From Pseudisothecium myosuroides (Eukaryota; Streptophyta; Bryopsida; Hypnales; Lembophyllaceae), in NCBI GenBank assembly GCA_951799445.1, contig OX637290.1:31676987-31740986 (forward strand): a stretch of DNA of 64,000 bases, read 5' to 3'. This document shows positions 49,326 to 61,395 of this stretch, in pieces (positions within the stretch are counted from its first letter, which is position 1; each line of letters begins with the position of its first letter). The translations under genes were made by a program, and so were the position numbers. The notes beneath the pieces were generated by a model. It had not been told where the DNA came from. It was given only the letters and a program-made list of their open reading frames with translations, and searched no databases.

Positions 49326-52104
49326 ACAGTTTTGGTAACATGACAGACCTCCTTACACTTTCTGGTTTTTAGATATTTTAAGAAGTGATTGTTTATCTAA
49401 TTTTGAAGAAAAATTCTACATCTCTCTAGGGAGAAGTGCACTGGCCATGTCATCGTTGATTACATATGCAGGTGGCTATTGTGGGAGATATAAGAGCATC
49501 CATGCTTGATGAGGTGGACTTTAGAAAGGAAGCTATGAACATCGAGGCTTTTCGGAACTACGTGGGCTCTCTTGTTTTTTCGAACCAGGCCACTGCTCCA
49601 GTTGTGTATCGCCATTGCAGCACAGAGCGCGTGCTTACAATGGAGCGGCTCTTTGGCGTGCCCCTTACAGACCTGGAGTCTCTTCGCTTCATTGTTCCAA
49701 ACCCAGAAACCACATTGATAAATGCTCTAAATGTCTGGTAAGTTTCTCTTCACAGAATAACTCCAAGGCAGTGTTTCCTCATGTGTTGTGCGGTGTCAAA
49801 AATGCAACGAATTGTTTTAGACTTGTTCTCTCACCCCTAGTTAGTTGCACATGATGTTGGTTCAAGTTGTACGCTTCTTATTTCAAGCTTGTTATTTTGA
49901 CCTGTGCAATCTTTGGTGACCCTGAGGATAATACGCTATATATGTACTATTTTCATGTCTATTTGATTGACCAATTTGATGCATGTGTTCAAAGTACATT
50001 TCTGGGCTGTGATTTCTAATTTTTGCTCTTTTCTTGGTTTAAATTATTTCTTGGAATATGTATTATAAATCTTGATTGCGTTTATGTGAGTTCTGTACTC
50101 ACAACCTCGTTAGAAAAGCAATTATTTTTGCTGTGTGTTTCTCTCTCTGTGTGTTTCTAGCAGCACATGAAAGGGCAATCGCAACTATCGTTGCAAATTG
50201 TTGCAGGTTTGGGAGCTTGTTGGCGTGTGAGACGTTTCATGCAGATGTGCATGCTGGAAATTTGCTTGTGCTCGAAGACGGGCGCGTTGGCTTTATTGAT
50301 TTCGGTAAGGCTGTCTATTTTTACATTTTGCAGCGTAGCATTGTAGAGCAGTGTTGACCGTCCCTCCCCCTTTTCACGGTAGCCAAATTGGTTGGCATTG
50401 TCTATACCTATTGACAATAGTTGGATGAGTACCAGTTCTTTCATTTTTGTAGAATTTTTGCTAGAACATTTTTGTACTCACGATGTAAGAGTATAAGTGC
50501 CAAAGAAAGAAGGTGTTAGTGAATTGGGGCACCTTGGATATCCCAATACTTCCTTGAATTCGCAGTTGCCCAAGGTGTTCGCAGCTCCTTTGAAGAATGT
50601 TATGGGTCCGATGGAAGGAACGATGAGACATAAGGTAAGGATCATAAGGTAAGGATCATAATGTTCGGTTAGGATGTGGAAGCCCATGCTTTACATAAAT
50701 CTCAGATTCTCTGGTTGTCGTTCCCTTGAGTCTGATATTTGTGATTTTTTTTACCAGGCATAGTTGGAAGGATATCACCAGCAACCTGGGTACCCGTGGA
50801 GACATTTCTGACGTCGATTGGGAGTGGCTAATATTATGCAATGGCTAGAGCTCTGGTGCAGATGGGGGCAACTGACACTTCTGTAGATATTGGCAGCTTT
50901 GCAAGGGACTTGGAGAAGATTTTCACTGCTGTTCAGGTATCTCCACTCTAGAAAAATGATATGCCCCGTGTGCAAGGCAATTTTCGTAACATTTTAGAGA
51001 ACCCGTGTTAAGCACCCTCTGAATTGGCATGAAAAGGAATCCTTGACACCTGAAAAAAATACCGACACCTTGTATTGCAAAACTGAGCTCTATTTGATCA
51101 TGTGAACCTCTCAATGAGCCATTGTCTCTACATGTGAGTATATCAGAGCTTTGATTTTACTTGATTTGCTTTGGTTTGACATGAATTTGGTTCAAGGAAC
51201 TTTTACTTGCCATTGTTTTTAAAAGGTACCATGCCAGTACTACTCAAGAATGTTATCAATGTTGCCTGAACGCTCAGAAAGGGAATGTAATTCCTCTGAA
51301 TGGTTGGCTGCTTGTTTCCCTTGCTCCTTTGTGCTGTTTTATGCAGTGGCAGTAATGTTTTTGACGAGAACTGCCTTTGTCGCAGGATAGTGAAACAAAT
51401 GTGATAGTCACAACCGCTGGAGGACCACAGGGTCCCACTATAGCTGCATCTGTGGCAGTCGACGAGCAACAAATAAATAATCTTCTGCTAGATGTGGTAT
51501 GAATACGCAGTCTCTCCCTGTTTCTGAGCTTTTTCTCAAGTCTGGTGTTTCAATCCTCATCTCTACTGTTCAGAAATGGAAGAAAATATGTGCAGTCAAA
51601 AAACTGACACAAAACAAATCGATTTACAAGCTTGTGATATGTTGGCAGTCAAGGAAACTAGGCTTTGGGAAACAAATAATCATGCTCTAAGGTAGTGAAC
51701 CCTTTCTCATGGGTGGACCTTTCTCCAACATAGGCCATGAAACGATTACAAGTGGAATAAATGTCACTAACAAGTACGTATTTAGAATCTAGTGAATGTC
51801 ACAATGTACAACAGCTGAAGAATCAATGCCGACCCAAGTTTTGCTCACGTTAAGAGCAAAACTTTAGAATTCATAGTGTGTCCAAATGCTATGTGCTATT
51901 GTGCGTTGGAAAATTAGGCACAAGACTTTAATTTTTTTAATTCGAAACCACTCAACGTAGCTGAAAGCCACATAAATGGATTTCCTATCTTAACATGGAT
52001 TTGTGAATATGCAGATCGTGTGAGTGAGGATTATGGTTTGAAATTTCCAAGAGAATTTGGATTACTCTTGAAGCAGCTTCTTTACTTCGACCGCTACACC
52101 AAGT

Positions 52105-52289
52105 TGTTGTTAGAATAGAAGCAAACAGTTAGCACCACAGGTAGTGTATACTAAATTAGTAACCTCAGTGCACTAATAGTTAGAAAGGAAAGTTTTTAGA
52201 AGCTGTGCATGGCAAACTATCACCTACATTAAGGTTACTAATTTGATATACACCACCTGTGGTGCTAACTGTTTGTTTCTATTCTAACA
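52105..52289. mobile_element. Foldback MITE inserted in the last ABC1K coding block
   Basis: The ends are TGTTAGAATAGAAGCAAACA and, in reverse complement, TGTTAGAATAGAAACAAACA. Arms continue through GTTAGCACCACAGGT and AAATTAGTAACCT. Left of it the kinase reads YFDRYTKLL and right of it LLAPSLNVLEDD, so the insertion split one exon. The exon's GTTG (or TTG) appears on both sides, a target duplication. None of the available GT donors with the CTAACAG acceptor restores the frame. Confidence 0.8.
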
Positions 52290-52401
52290 GTTGCTTGCTC
52301 CAAGCTTGAATGTCTTGGAAGACGATCGTAGCAGGCGTGGTAATCGACCGCCATTTGGAGATGGCCCTTTCTACCTGGTTTTTAAGCCTCGCAATGTTTA
52401 G

Positions 52402-53149
52402 AAAAAGAGAGAGAGACGGAGAGAAAGTAAACAATTCTGGACTCAACTGTTTAAAAGCATGCATTGCAAGTTTAGAAGAAGCTCAATTATTGAAGAGTTG
52501 TAAAGTTAGTTGTATCCATTATGGGGCTCCTTCTTCTAGGTCCTCCTATGCTTGAAGACTCCTAGTCTAACTTATATGTGAAGGCTTCAGCTCGCTCTTT
52601 GAAGACCCTCATAAATCACAGACTGTACGGAGCCAACTGCAGGGTTTGTGATAAGGTTAGATCAACTGCAAGCTGCGTAAGCCGTCTCCTTTTAAATGCA
52701 GGATATTCCCTCGGGGTTATCTCGTTGGAATTATATTTTTGTAATACACTAGGGTGAGTAGGGTCCTGTGTATTTTGGATAGGACTTTGTTGTGATCAAT
52801 AGTATTCTGTAGCTTGCAAAGTCTGCATGGTAGGTCTTGCATGCTACTCTTGTCTTGATTCCCTAAAGAGATTGTAAGTTATACGAAATCACCTTCTTTC
52901 ATGTTCTTGAATGGGAGGGCAAAGGTCCTTCCACAATAGCACTGTAACAAAAATATATTTGTGTTATAGTCGCCCATAATAATATATGTGCAAGTTTGTA
53001 TTTAAGATGTTCTATAAGGTGAAAACACCTGAAATCGTCAAAATACGGAATTCAACATAGTTGTAAGTTGTCTTTAGTGGGAGGGGGGAATATTTTTTAC
53101 CTATTAGCAAATGGAAATCATGAATTTATCAAAAAATAATATTTTATTT

Positions 53150-53194
<45 letters not shown>

Positions 53195-53422
53195 GATCAC
53201 CCATGTGAGTTCCACAAATTTTCAAAGTGCAAAATGTGTAGACGGGTGATTGTAAAAAACACTTGTACTATTTCCTATTACACATCATAGGATGATCCTG
53301 TTTTTTGGCTAGAACTTTTGTGTTCTTGCTCCAAATGACTCAAAAATTATAGACAAGGTACTCATGACTATTATACACCTTATTTAATTTTGGGGAATTT
53401 AAGAAAAATGTTTTACCATAGC
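52402..53422. other. 3' flank of ABC1K and AT-rich DNA with (TA)n
   Basis: A TA dinucleotide array lies at about 53155-53190. No gene seen. Confidence 0.55.
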
Positions 53423-53618
53423 TGTAGGACAAAGTCGGCGGAAAATAATTTTAAAAATAGATGCTAGAAGTTTAGGGAAATTATTTTTTCAAAAAACAAA
53501 AAAATTGTATAGTGGAAAAAAGAATATTGGCAAAAAAAATTCTATTTTTAGCATCTGCCGAACCTTATTTATTGAAAAAAAAAAAAATTCGGCAGAGAGG
53601 TGTCGACCCTGTCCTACA
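53423..53618. mobile_element. Foldback MITE, family A copy 2
   Basis: Begins TGTAGGACAAAGTCGGCGG and ends GTCGACCCTGTCCTACA. The interior matches 999-1189 (AAAATAATTTTAAAAATAGA, GGAAATTATTTT, ATTCTATTTTTAGCATCT, TTCGGCAGAGA). The inverted ends are better preserved than in copy 1. Confidence 0.75.
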
Positions 53619-54361
53619 CTTTCGATACTATCCAAAAATAGCCCCCATTTTTATATCATAGTACTCAATTTTGAGGTTTTTTGAGCAAAGTAGTATCCAA
53701 AGAAACAAATTTGGAGCTAAAATTTGGAAGAGATGGTCTTCTAGTAGACTTGTAGCTATTGTCCAAAGGAATTCTAAAATAGTTAATTTTATGTGGTGTA
53801 GAAGTTCACAAAATGAGCTTCATTCAATTGGCATTTCAAAACATGTAAAATATTATTTTGGTAGTTCTTTTGGTGAATGACCATCTTCATAGACATTAGA
53901 AGAAGTTTCGGGCCTCAAAGAAGCCGTTAACAGATGATTTTCGGCACCCCTACGATGCAATTACAGAATAATTAAAATTTTATTTTTTTATTTTTTAAAT
54001 ATTTTTTTATTAAAAAAAAAATTTAAAATTTAAAAAAAAAAAAAAAAATTAAAGTCTGACGTGGCACTAGTAGTGCCACATCAGCACCCGAAATCAAATA
54101 ATATTTTATTTGAATTTTTTCTTCAATTCCACCTGGGGGGGCCAAGACTCGCGGTTCCTTTGGGGGCTGAAATTTCTTGTAATGGTTGTTACAAATGGAA
54201 TTTTTTTTTTTTTTTTTTAATTTTTTTTCTATTTTCAATTAATTAAAACATCAAAGTATCTATTTTCTTGAGATTTGGTACTTTTCTAGTTCTTGTACTT
54301 AGAGAATTTTCCTATGCTTTTCCTTTGGTGGTTACCTTCATCTTAAAGGTGTACACATTAA

Positions 54362-54415
<54 letters not shown>

Positions 54416-55237
54416 TTATTTATTTATTTATTTAATTTATTTTAATTTAATTTTAAATTATTATTATTATTATTTTTAATTCTAATTTTAAAGTACTCCA
54501 AAAAAAATCATGAATAGTGTTAAAAATGCAACAAATAGTACAGGTGTTTTTTGCAATCACTTAGACCACAACAACCCACCCTAGACTTGCCTATTGTTGA
54601 CCTCACCACTTATTGTTTGTAAAAAGACAAAAAAAAAAGGGCATGTTGGATCTTTAAACCATGCTAAAATTGATTACAATCTATCTCCAAATAATTGAAT
54701 GCAATTCATGTTGGCTTAGTTACTTTAATGACATAGTGACAATTATTTTGTTGTCCTTAAAATGATCTTAATCATAAACAAATCTACTCAATAATCCCTT
54801 TGGTATATTCCTATTGTATTCCATGCATGACCTCAAATCCCCCCTCATTATTCTTTAAGCATCAAATATTGATTTCAGTTATAGTCTACTACTAAATTAA
54901 TGTATTTTAATAGGTGCGCCAAAGGGTACATGAATAGTTTTAGGTGATTTCACCTTAGTAAAACAAGCCTTGATTCATAGAAAGTGAAGGATTCCCTATT
55001 TTGAAGTTCAAGAATTTATTGCACACTTTTAGTATACAGTGGCCTTTTTTGGATATTACGCTCAATCTTATGTATATAATGATTTTTGTAGGACCAATTT
55101 ACAGCAAAAAAACAAAGGGGCTAAAAGATTGAAAAGTCTCCCCCTCCAAGTTTCCTTGTTTGCCATTGAGAAGTCTTCCATTGAATTGGTGTAAAACGCC
55201 AATAGGATATGAAAGGGTGATTTTTTTAATTTATTTT
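53619..55237. other. AT-rich intergenic DNA with long (AT)n
   Basis: An AT array at about 54364-54411 is followed by TTTA repeats (54412-54435). GACGTGGCACTAGTAGTGCCACATCAGC at 54058 is a short local palindrome. No gene. Confidence 0.55.
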
Positions 55238-56134
55238 TTAACCCCTAAAATACCAAGGCATTTCCTGGCTCCAAAACCATTGAAAACTGCCATTTTTGTT
55301 GTAATCACTCAAAAAAAAAAAAAAAAAAATTTAGAATGTAGGATCTTGTAATTCACTTGTCTCAAATCATGTGGTAAAAATTTCATGAAGTTTGACCGCA
55401 GTGATTCAAAGTTGGAAAAAAAGTTTTTTTGAACTCTAGCCTGCAATTTCAACTAACTTTGATGGCCATTTGTGTAATTTTTTGCACTAAGGACCATAAA
55501 GTTAAATTTTTTTATGTTGAACATTTGAATTGAGAATTGGAGAAAATAATTTCAGAATATCAAAACTTGATTTTCACATATAAAAAAATTGTTCAGTAGA
55601 AGTAGGTCTCAAATTGAATGAAACACTAAATCATTAATAGCTCTTAGATGGAATTAAAACACCATAATCCCAACGGTGAGATTGTTCTTTCAAACAAACT
55701 TAACCTTTTCAAAAAAAAAATTGAAATTTTTGAAAATTGCATTAAAAAATGAACTCTGTAAGTTGTTTTTTGAAGAAGATGCTCAGATTGCCCGAAAAAC
55801 AAGATTGTCCATAACTTTCTCATTATTAGTCCGAATAGAATGAATCAAAGCTTTAGATGCAGAAAAAAACATGATTTTTGAGATTTTTTTATTTTTTTAT
55901 TTAAAATAAAATAAATTTTTGTTTTTGTTTTGCCCGGCGAATTGCTTTTTTGACTTAGGGTGGCATAACTTTTGCTCCCAGGCACCAATTAAAAAAAAAT
56001 TATATTTTTAGGAAGCTAATGTGATTCCTATCGTCAAAAAAAGTTTCCAAAAATCTAGTCAAAATTTGAGATCACACTAACCTGCCCAAAATCCCAAGTG
56101 TCCCCCAAGGGGACTTTGGTACTTTAGGGGTTAA
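55238..56134. mobile_element. Putative TTAA-type (piggyBac-like) non-autonomous element, copy 2
   Basis: Left TTAACCCCTAAAATACCAAG and the reverse complement of the right end, TTAACCCCTAAAGTACCAAA, form a near-perfect inverted repeat bounded on both sides by TTAA (55238-55241 and 56131-56134). The interior is homologous to 34767-35708. It is 897 bp, AT-rich and lacks any transposase frame. TTAA flanks with CCCC-starting ends fit piggyBac-type insertion, but the TTAA could also be part of the inverted repeat. Confidence 0.7.
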
Positions 56135-58315
56135 ATATATAAAAATAGTGCTTTTCAACAAGGACCTCTAGAATTTTAGGTAGAGGTTGGTCTGAATATA
56201 ATTTTGGGGGGCTCAAAATTTGAAGACTTTTGTTGCTACATAGGAAAAATGTATGCTCCATATCAATAAGCCCTCTTGAAGACCTGTAACCTCTCATTTC
56301 ATTGCATATGATACAAAACATTTTCCAATGACTTCTTGATTTTAGTCAATCAAAACCTTCAAAAAGTTGGCCCCTTCACCTCTAGATTTGATGTAAACTA
56401 GGCTTTAGTCATCAATAAACAATATATATGTGACTTTGATTCTTTTTTCATTATTCTAATTGTTGAACTACATGTAAAAACAATAATAGAAGGATGGACT
56501 TTATTTTGTTTCCAGCTCCAATTCCAATCCATTCAAATTGCACCTAAACCGTCCCTTTAAAGTTGCTAATCCAAATGCATTGACTAATTAATTTCTTATT
56601 TTTGAATCATTGCAAGAGGGTCAATTATACTTTGTTCTAGATATTTTTTGAGTTTTACCAACTATTTTTCTTTAATTATCATATTGAACCTTTTTTCCAA
56701 GTACCGTTTTTATTTTCTCTATTTTTTACTCTAAATAAAAAATTTATAGATTTATTCACCAATTGTTTTCCAGCTAAAAAATTAACGAGAATAGGATAAC
56801 CAAAAACAGTTCCAATGGGGGCAATTCAAATTGAAATTACTGCAAGCACTTCCCTTCTCATTCAAGCTTATCTTAATCCACCTCTTCAAAAGTATTTAGC
56901 ACTAGAACTGGTGTAAGGTCAGCACCCCTAAAACGCCACTTTTTGCCTACTGGGCCTATCAATTACTATTATTAGATTGGTCAAATTTTCATATTTTCTT
57001 GTTGCCAAATGAAAGGGGTTTTCAACACACTAAAGAATGCAACATTTGAATACCATAGGCAAAAGTTATGAAGAATCAAAGTTATTTTGGGTAGATGTTC
57101 TAAAATCGTTTCTTTCACATAGGTTTTATATTGATCTTGGAGATGTACTCATCATGATGAGGCAAGGTGCGATTTGGGGCATACCCACCTTATATATCCA
57201 AGTCATTGTTTCTTATTGAATAATGCTACATGGCATTGCATTGTCTTATTTGATCTTAAATTGGAGTGATTTTTCATGAAAGAAATAACTGTAAGAATGG
57301 TCACAAACATCCTCAAGTTGTATATAATTTTTAGAATTTCTCTTGGTTGCGAAATCATATGCACTTTAGCCCTTTCAAGAACGTGGCCCCCATAACCAAG
57401 ATAGTCACCAAAAGTGCTCCAATTATTGGACCAACAAGTACATTCTTTGTTTCATGAACCAATGAAATCATCCATGGACCACTTTTCGGCCTCAAAGTCC
57501 ATCACGGATTGGATATTGGAGCATTTTACTACCAACCCATTTGGGTCAATTCCCTAGATTTTGACAATTAAAGTTTATAATCTGGCTATATGTATACAGA
57601 ACATTTTTTTAATAGAGACTTCATCATCACAACATTTAGGTCGAAATTCAGTAGTCAGATCTTCATTCAGTAGCAGTGAAAATTTTGAACTTTTAGCAGC
57701 CTTTTTTAAAGTCATCAATTTCAGTCCTTTTCAGTCATCCTGAACGAATGAGGACGTTAAATAATTCCTAAATGTTCAATGGGGCAGTGTTTTTTTGGGC
57801 CTTATTATAAGGCCCAAATGCCTAAAAAAAAATGGGCTGCATCAAGCCTATAGGAAAAATTTGAAGAAAAATTGGATGATAATGCCAAATGGCTCCAAAT
57901 TTTTTTATAATTTTAGATGAAATTGTCAATTTTAAATTAAATTCATTCGAATATGTGGATGAAAAGATACTTCTATCCAAAATATAGATGAATACTAAAA
58001 TATTTGGCTACATCATTTTCTCGTATATTGCCACTTCAGCACTTCTCCAAAAACAAAACAAAAAACCCTGCGATGGGTTCTTTCGTCCAAACACTTCCAA
58101 ACTACCGTTTCTGAAATGAAGGTACATATTTTTTTAGAATCACTTTTTGGAAAATTCAAATGCAGTATCTTATTCATCATTATCAAAAAATTACACTATC
58201 CTCCAAGTTTCAAAAACTTTGACTATATGGATTTTAAGATATATATAATCAATCAAAGTTCAGTTTTTGAAAACACAACAATTTTTTTTCCCCAGGTGGA
58301 ACGATTTCAAGGTCC
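56135..58315. other. AT-rich intergenic DNA, no gene seen
   Basis: No conserved frames or RNA genes. The open frames here are short and biased to Ile/Phe/Asn. Confidence 0.5.
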
Positions 58316-59209
58316 TATATCACAAATTTCCACAAAAGAAGAATTTTTTAAATTTTTGACCAAATGCAATTATGAATACTTGAGAACATGCATACCAATT
58401 TTTACAAGGATTGGAGCCGAATAGAAGTGATTCTTTTCAGCCTACATTCCCTAGTAGTTTCAAATTTATTACATCAGTTTCTTTGTTGAAAATCATTAAA
58501 AGGGTTGATATAAGGTCCCCTACCTTCTGGTCATTGAAGAAAAGAGCCAAGAAAAATAAATTTTACTTGCAAAAAGGCAATGCTTCCATTTTGCAACTAA
58601 AATGAAATTTTTTATTTTTATTTTCTATAGATGAAATCATATGTCTACTAAGATTCATAAAATTTTCAAAAATTTTAGGGACAATTTGAAATTACTATGA
58701 ATTTTTTAAGAAAAAAATTTAAAAAATTCACATCAAATACAAAATATATTTGAAAAATTTGGAAAATTTTACCACAAATGTACAAAATAGATAATATTAT
58801 GACAATAATAACATCATGGTATAAATCAAAGTTATTACATCACTCTAAAATTAGAAAATCAATAATGGTTATAGATCCAAAATCCATATTGCTATAAAAT
58901 ATTGAAATTTATAAATTTTGTCATAACTTTCAATTGAAGTAGAAACTAAACTTGATAAACTTCATTTCATTAGTTGTACTCAAATTTAAAAAATATCATT
59001 TTTTATGGCTATAATTCACATAAAGAGAAACAATAAGAAATGACTAAAATACTCTACACAGGTGATCTGTGGATTCAACATCTTCTTCTTTAGAAAAATC
59101 AATAATACCGTAATCAGGGAATTTGCAATACTATACACTGACAATGAACCCAAGCAACTTCCAATTTTTTTTTGGGATGAAAATATATTTTTTTTAATCC
59201 TACAAACTT

Positions 59210-59340
59210 AGGTGGAGTCATCCAAAGACTCAAGTAAAGTCATCCAAAGACTCAAGTGAAGTCATCCAAAGGTTCAGGTGAAGTCATCCAAAAGCTCAGG
59301 TGAAGTCATACAAAGACTTAGGTGAAGTCATCCGAAGGAC
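59210..59340. repeat. 22 bp minisatellite, six units
   Basis: Unit AGGTGAAGTCATCCAAAGAC plus two bases, six imperfect copies. The duplicate locus at 62712-62885 has eight. Confidence 0.9.
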
Positions 59341-59361
59341 GTTTTGTGTCCTTAGTGGTTA

Positions 59362-59921
59362 CTCCCTCTGTCCCGAAATGATTGTCCATCTTTCCAAAAA
59401 TAGATGTCCAAAAATGATTGTCCACTACTTCAAATTTAGTTATATGAAGATGCAATTTATGAAATAGTTAGTATGTCACAATAAGAGTTTCAATTAGATG
59501 AACACACAATTCATGAAACAATCATTGTCAATTCCATGAAGATACAAATCATGAAATAGTCAGTTTAAGTTACATAAGTTGCTCACAGCAAGTTGCTCAA
59601 GAAAAATCTAATGCTAAACTATCTTCCTGAAATCTTTACATGGTACAAAGACAAAATGAAAAGCAGTGCGTTGTTGTGCTCAGTACTCATTTTCGGTGGA
59701 AAATCGTAAGCCAGCGGGTGATTTTTCATATGAATATGCAACCTCGATTTTCCCGCTTTAAGTAGTTCATGCTTTAAACTTGATATTGCCAGTTTTGCAA
59801 ACCATTGAGCAAATCAAGAGTTAATCTACATGTCTACATTCATTACTTTACCAAATTCTCAAATTTTGCCTTAATCTTGAGAAAAGTTTTTCATGGGACA
59901 ATCATTTCGGGACGGAGGGAG
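59362..59921. mobile_element. Stowaway-type (Tc1/mariner) MITE
   Basis: The ends are CTCCCTCTGTCCCGAAATGA and, in reverse complement, CTCCCTCCGTCCCGAAATGA, the familiar Stowaway terminus, with TA on both sides (59360-59361 and 59922-59923). The duplicated locus at 62910-62925 is the empty site: GGTTAATTCTTAAA there against GGTTA-element-TAATTCTTAAA here. At 560 bp it is long for Stowaway and contains no transposase. Confidence 0.93.
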
Positions 59922-61002
59922 TAATTCTTAAACGTCGGCAAGGAAGTTTTATATGTGATGGATGACAAAGAATCCTTCTAGTAAGACAAAAGTGCAACTA
60001 TTCATCCTCAAAATTTTGTTGTGAAAGGGGGAAATATTCTACAGTACTTTGACTTCTAATGAGTGTTATAGCAATTTTTGAAGCAAATGATTCACGTAGC
60101 AAATGATTCATGTGATAACCAAAGGGATGATTTTCATGGTCACCAACCCCTCTTTTAAGGTATGCAAGTGTCTCCAAGGTCTAGATCAGCAAGGTAATTG
60201 TAATTTTTTGAAGCAATTTGAAGCAAGCAAAAAACTGCCAATTTTATGAAGGCCATTGTAATGTTTTGCAATTTCTTGTTTTTTATGATATTGGTAATCA
60301 TATTTTTAATTTTTTTGGATTTGTTGGATCAATTATTTGCATCATGAGCTCTAGTATTTGGACAAAAAAATTGAACCCAAAAACGCATTACACAGCTATG
60401 AAATATAAATTGAACACATTGCCCTATTCAACAAAGATTTCAAATGCAAGGGCATTAAGATATAACAATGGTCTATGTTGCAACCTATACTCTCTCTACA
60501 ATAGCTAATGCAATCCCATGGTCTCAATTCCAAAAAAAAATTCAAATATTGTGAGAACAAACATCATTTGCATGTTTGTCAAATTGTTGATATTTTAAAT
60601 TCTATAAATGTCAATTTTCTTCAATTTCTATATACAACAATCTGAAATGATGTATACCAATATGCTAAGGTACAAAAAGTCTTTTTTGGAGTTTTTAAAA
60701 AACATCGACAAAATATAAAGTAGTTCCAAATTATTGCGTACAAAACTGAGTTTTGACATGGCTAACTTTGAAATTAATTTTCTTTCACATCACAACTAAT
60801 TTTTTTGTGAAACTTCCATACTAATGTGTTACATGTTGCACACTACAACTTTCGTATATCAACTTTTGGAATTTTCCCATTGATGCTAATGGTATGGTTG
60901 TTTGAATGAAAAAATTCCAAATATATACTCGGTTTTGTTTGTTAGTGTATGTCACAAATTTCTACAAATTTTTTTTTTTCCATTTTTGACCAAATGCAAT
61001 TA

Positions 61003-61395
61003 AGGTGGAGGCATCCATTACCAACCACTGCCCCCATCAACAATCAATAGGGTGTCTGAAATTCAAATGAGGTTAACCATCAGTTCTTGATTTCTAACCA
61101 TCAATTCTTCCATTCTGGTCATGACACATGTCCTTGGTTTGGAGTACCAAAATGAACATGAAGTAGTATCTTAAATGAGCGGTTTTGGAATAGTATAGAC
61201 ATTGAATATGGGTCCAGACCCTCTTTTGGCTTTCAAAATTCATAGTAATTTTTGTTCAAGCAATAAAATTACCAAATTTTTTTGCAATCCCCGTCATTTC
61301 TATTTTTGCACATAGGAAAATATTTGCTTTGCCTTATATTACTCCAATTCATGTCCAAAAATTGCTTAAGTGGTCAGTTATGAGTGCCTCTACCT
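61003..61395. mobile_element. TIR element with TA target site, nested in duplication copy 2
   Basis: Begins AGGTGGAGGCAT and ends GTGCCTCTACCT (inverted repeat with one mismatch), flanked by TA at 61001-61002 and 61396-61397. Copy 1 of the duplication has CAATTATGAATACTTGAG without it, so that is the empty site. About 393 bp, non-coding. Confidence 0.75.

Larger units (their letters stand above)
45660..52401 (+). pseudogene. ABC1K (UbiB/ADCK) atypical kinase gene, decayed
   Basis: The family comprises atypical kinases of plastids and mitochondria linked to prenyl-quinone metabolism. Exons: 45660-45719 (MATCSTALMILRQPSPTIRQ, transit-like); part of 46165-46286; 46779-46921; 47412-47568 (ends YIKLGQ, the KxGQ motif); 48086-48273 (PQPLASASVVQ, Ala-rich loop); 48729-48884 (VIKVLKPG, ATP-binding Lys); 49472-49737; 50207-50304 (HADVHAGNL and DFG); 50758-50936; 51386-51496; 52015-~52104; 52290-52401. 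Splice sites are GT-AG with consistent phases in the middle. Lesions: TGA at 48747-48749 (expected Arg) and TAA at 50829-50831, both explained by C to T; frameshifts near 46270, 47495, 48140 and 52017; and a foldback element splitting the last coding block at about 52105-52289. The breaks exceed what a functional gene would tolerate. Confidence 0.85.
58316..60196. repeat. Segmental duplication, copy 1
   Basis: Collinear with 60950-63178. Shared blocks include GACCAAATGCAATTA, ACTTGAGAACA.GCAT.CCA, TTCCCTAGTAGTTTCAAATT, GGTTGATATAAGGTCCCCTA, ATGAAATCATATGTCTACTA, the 22 bp minisatellite and AAGTGTCTCC.AGGTCTAGAT. This copy carries a Stowaway-type insertion at 59362-59921 that the other lacks. 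Non-coding. Confidence 0.85.

Noticed and set aside
48747..50831. Idea that the in-frame stops are repaired by U-to-C RNA editing, as in organelles of some seed-free plants
   Set aside because: That editing is organellar; this is nuclear DNA with spliceosomal introns and transposons, and frameshifts and a TE insertion also break the gene.
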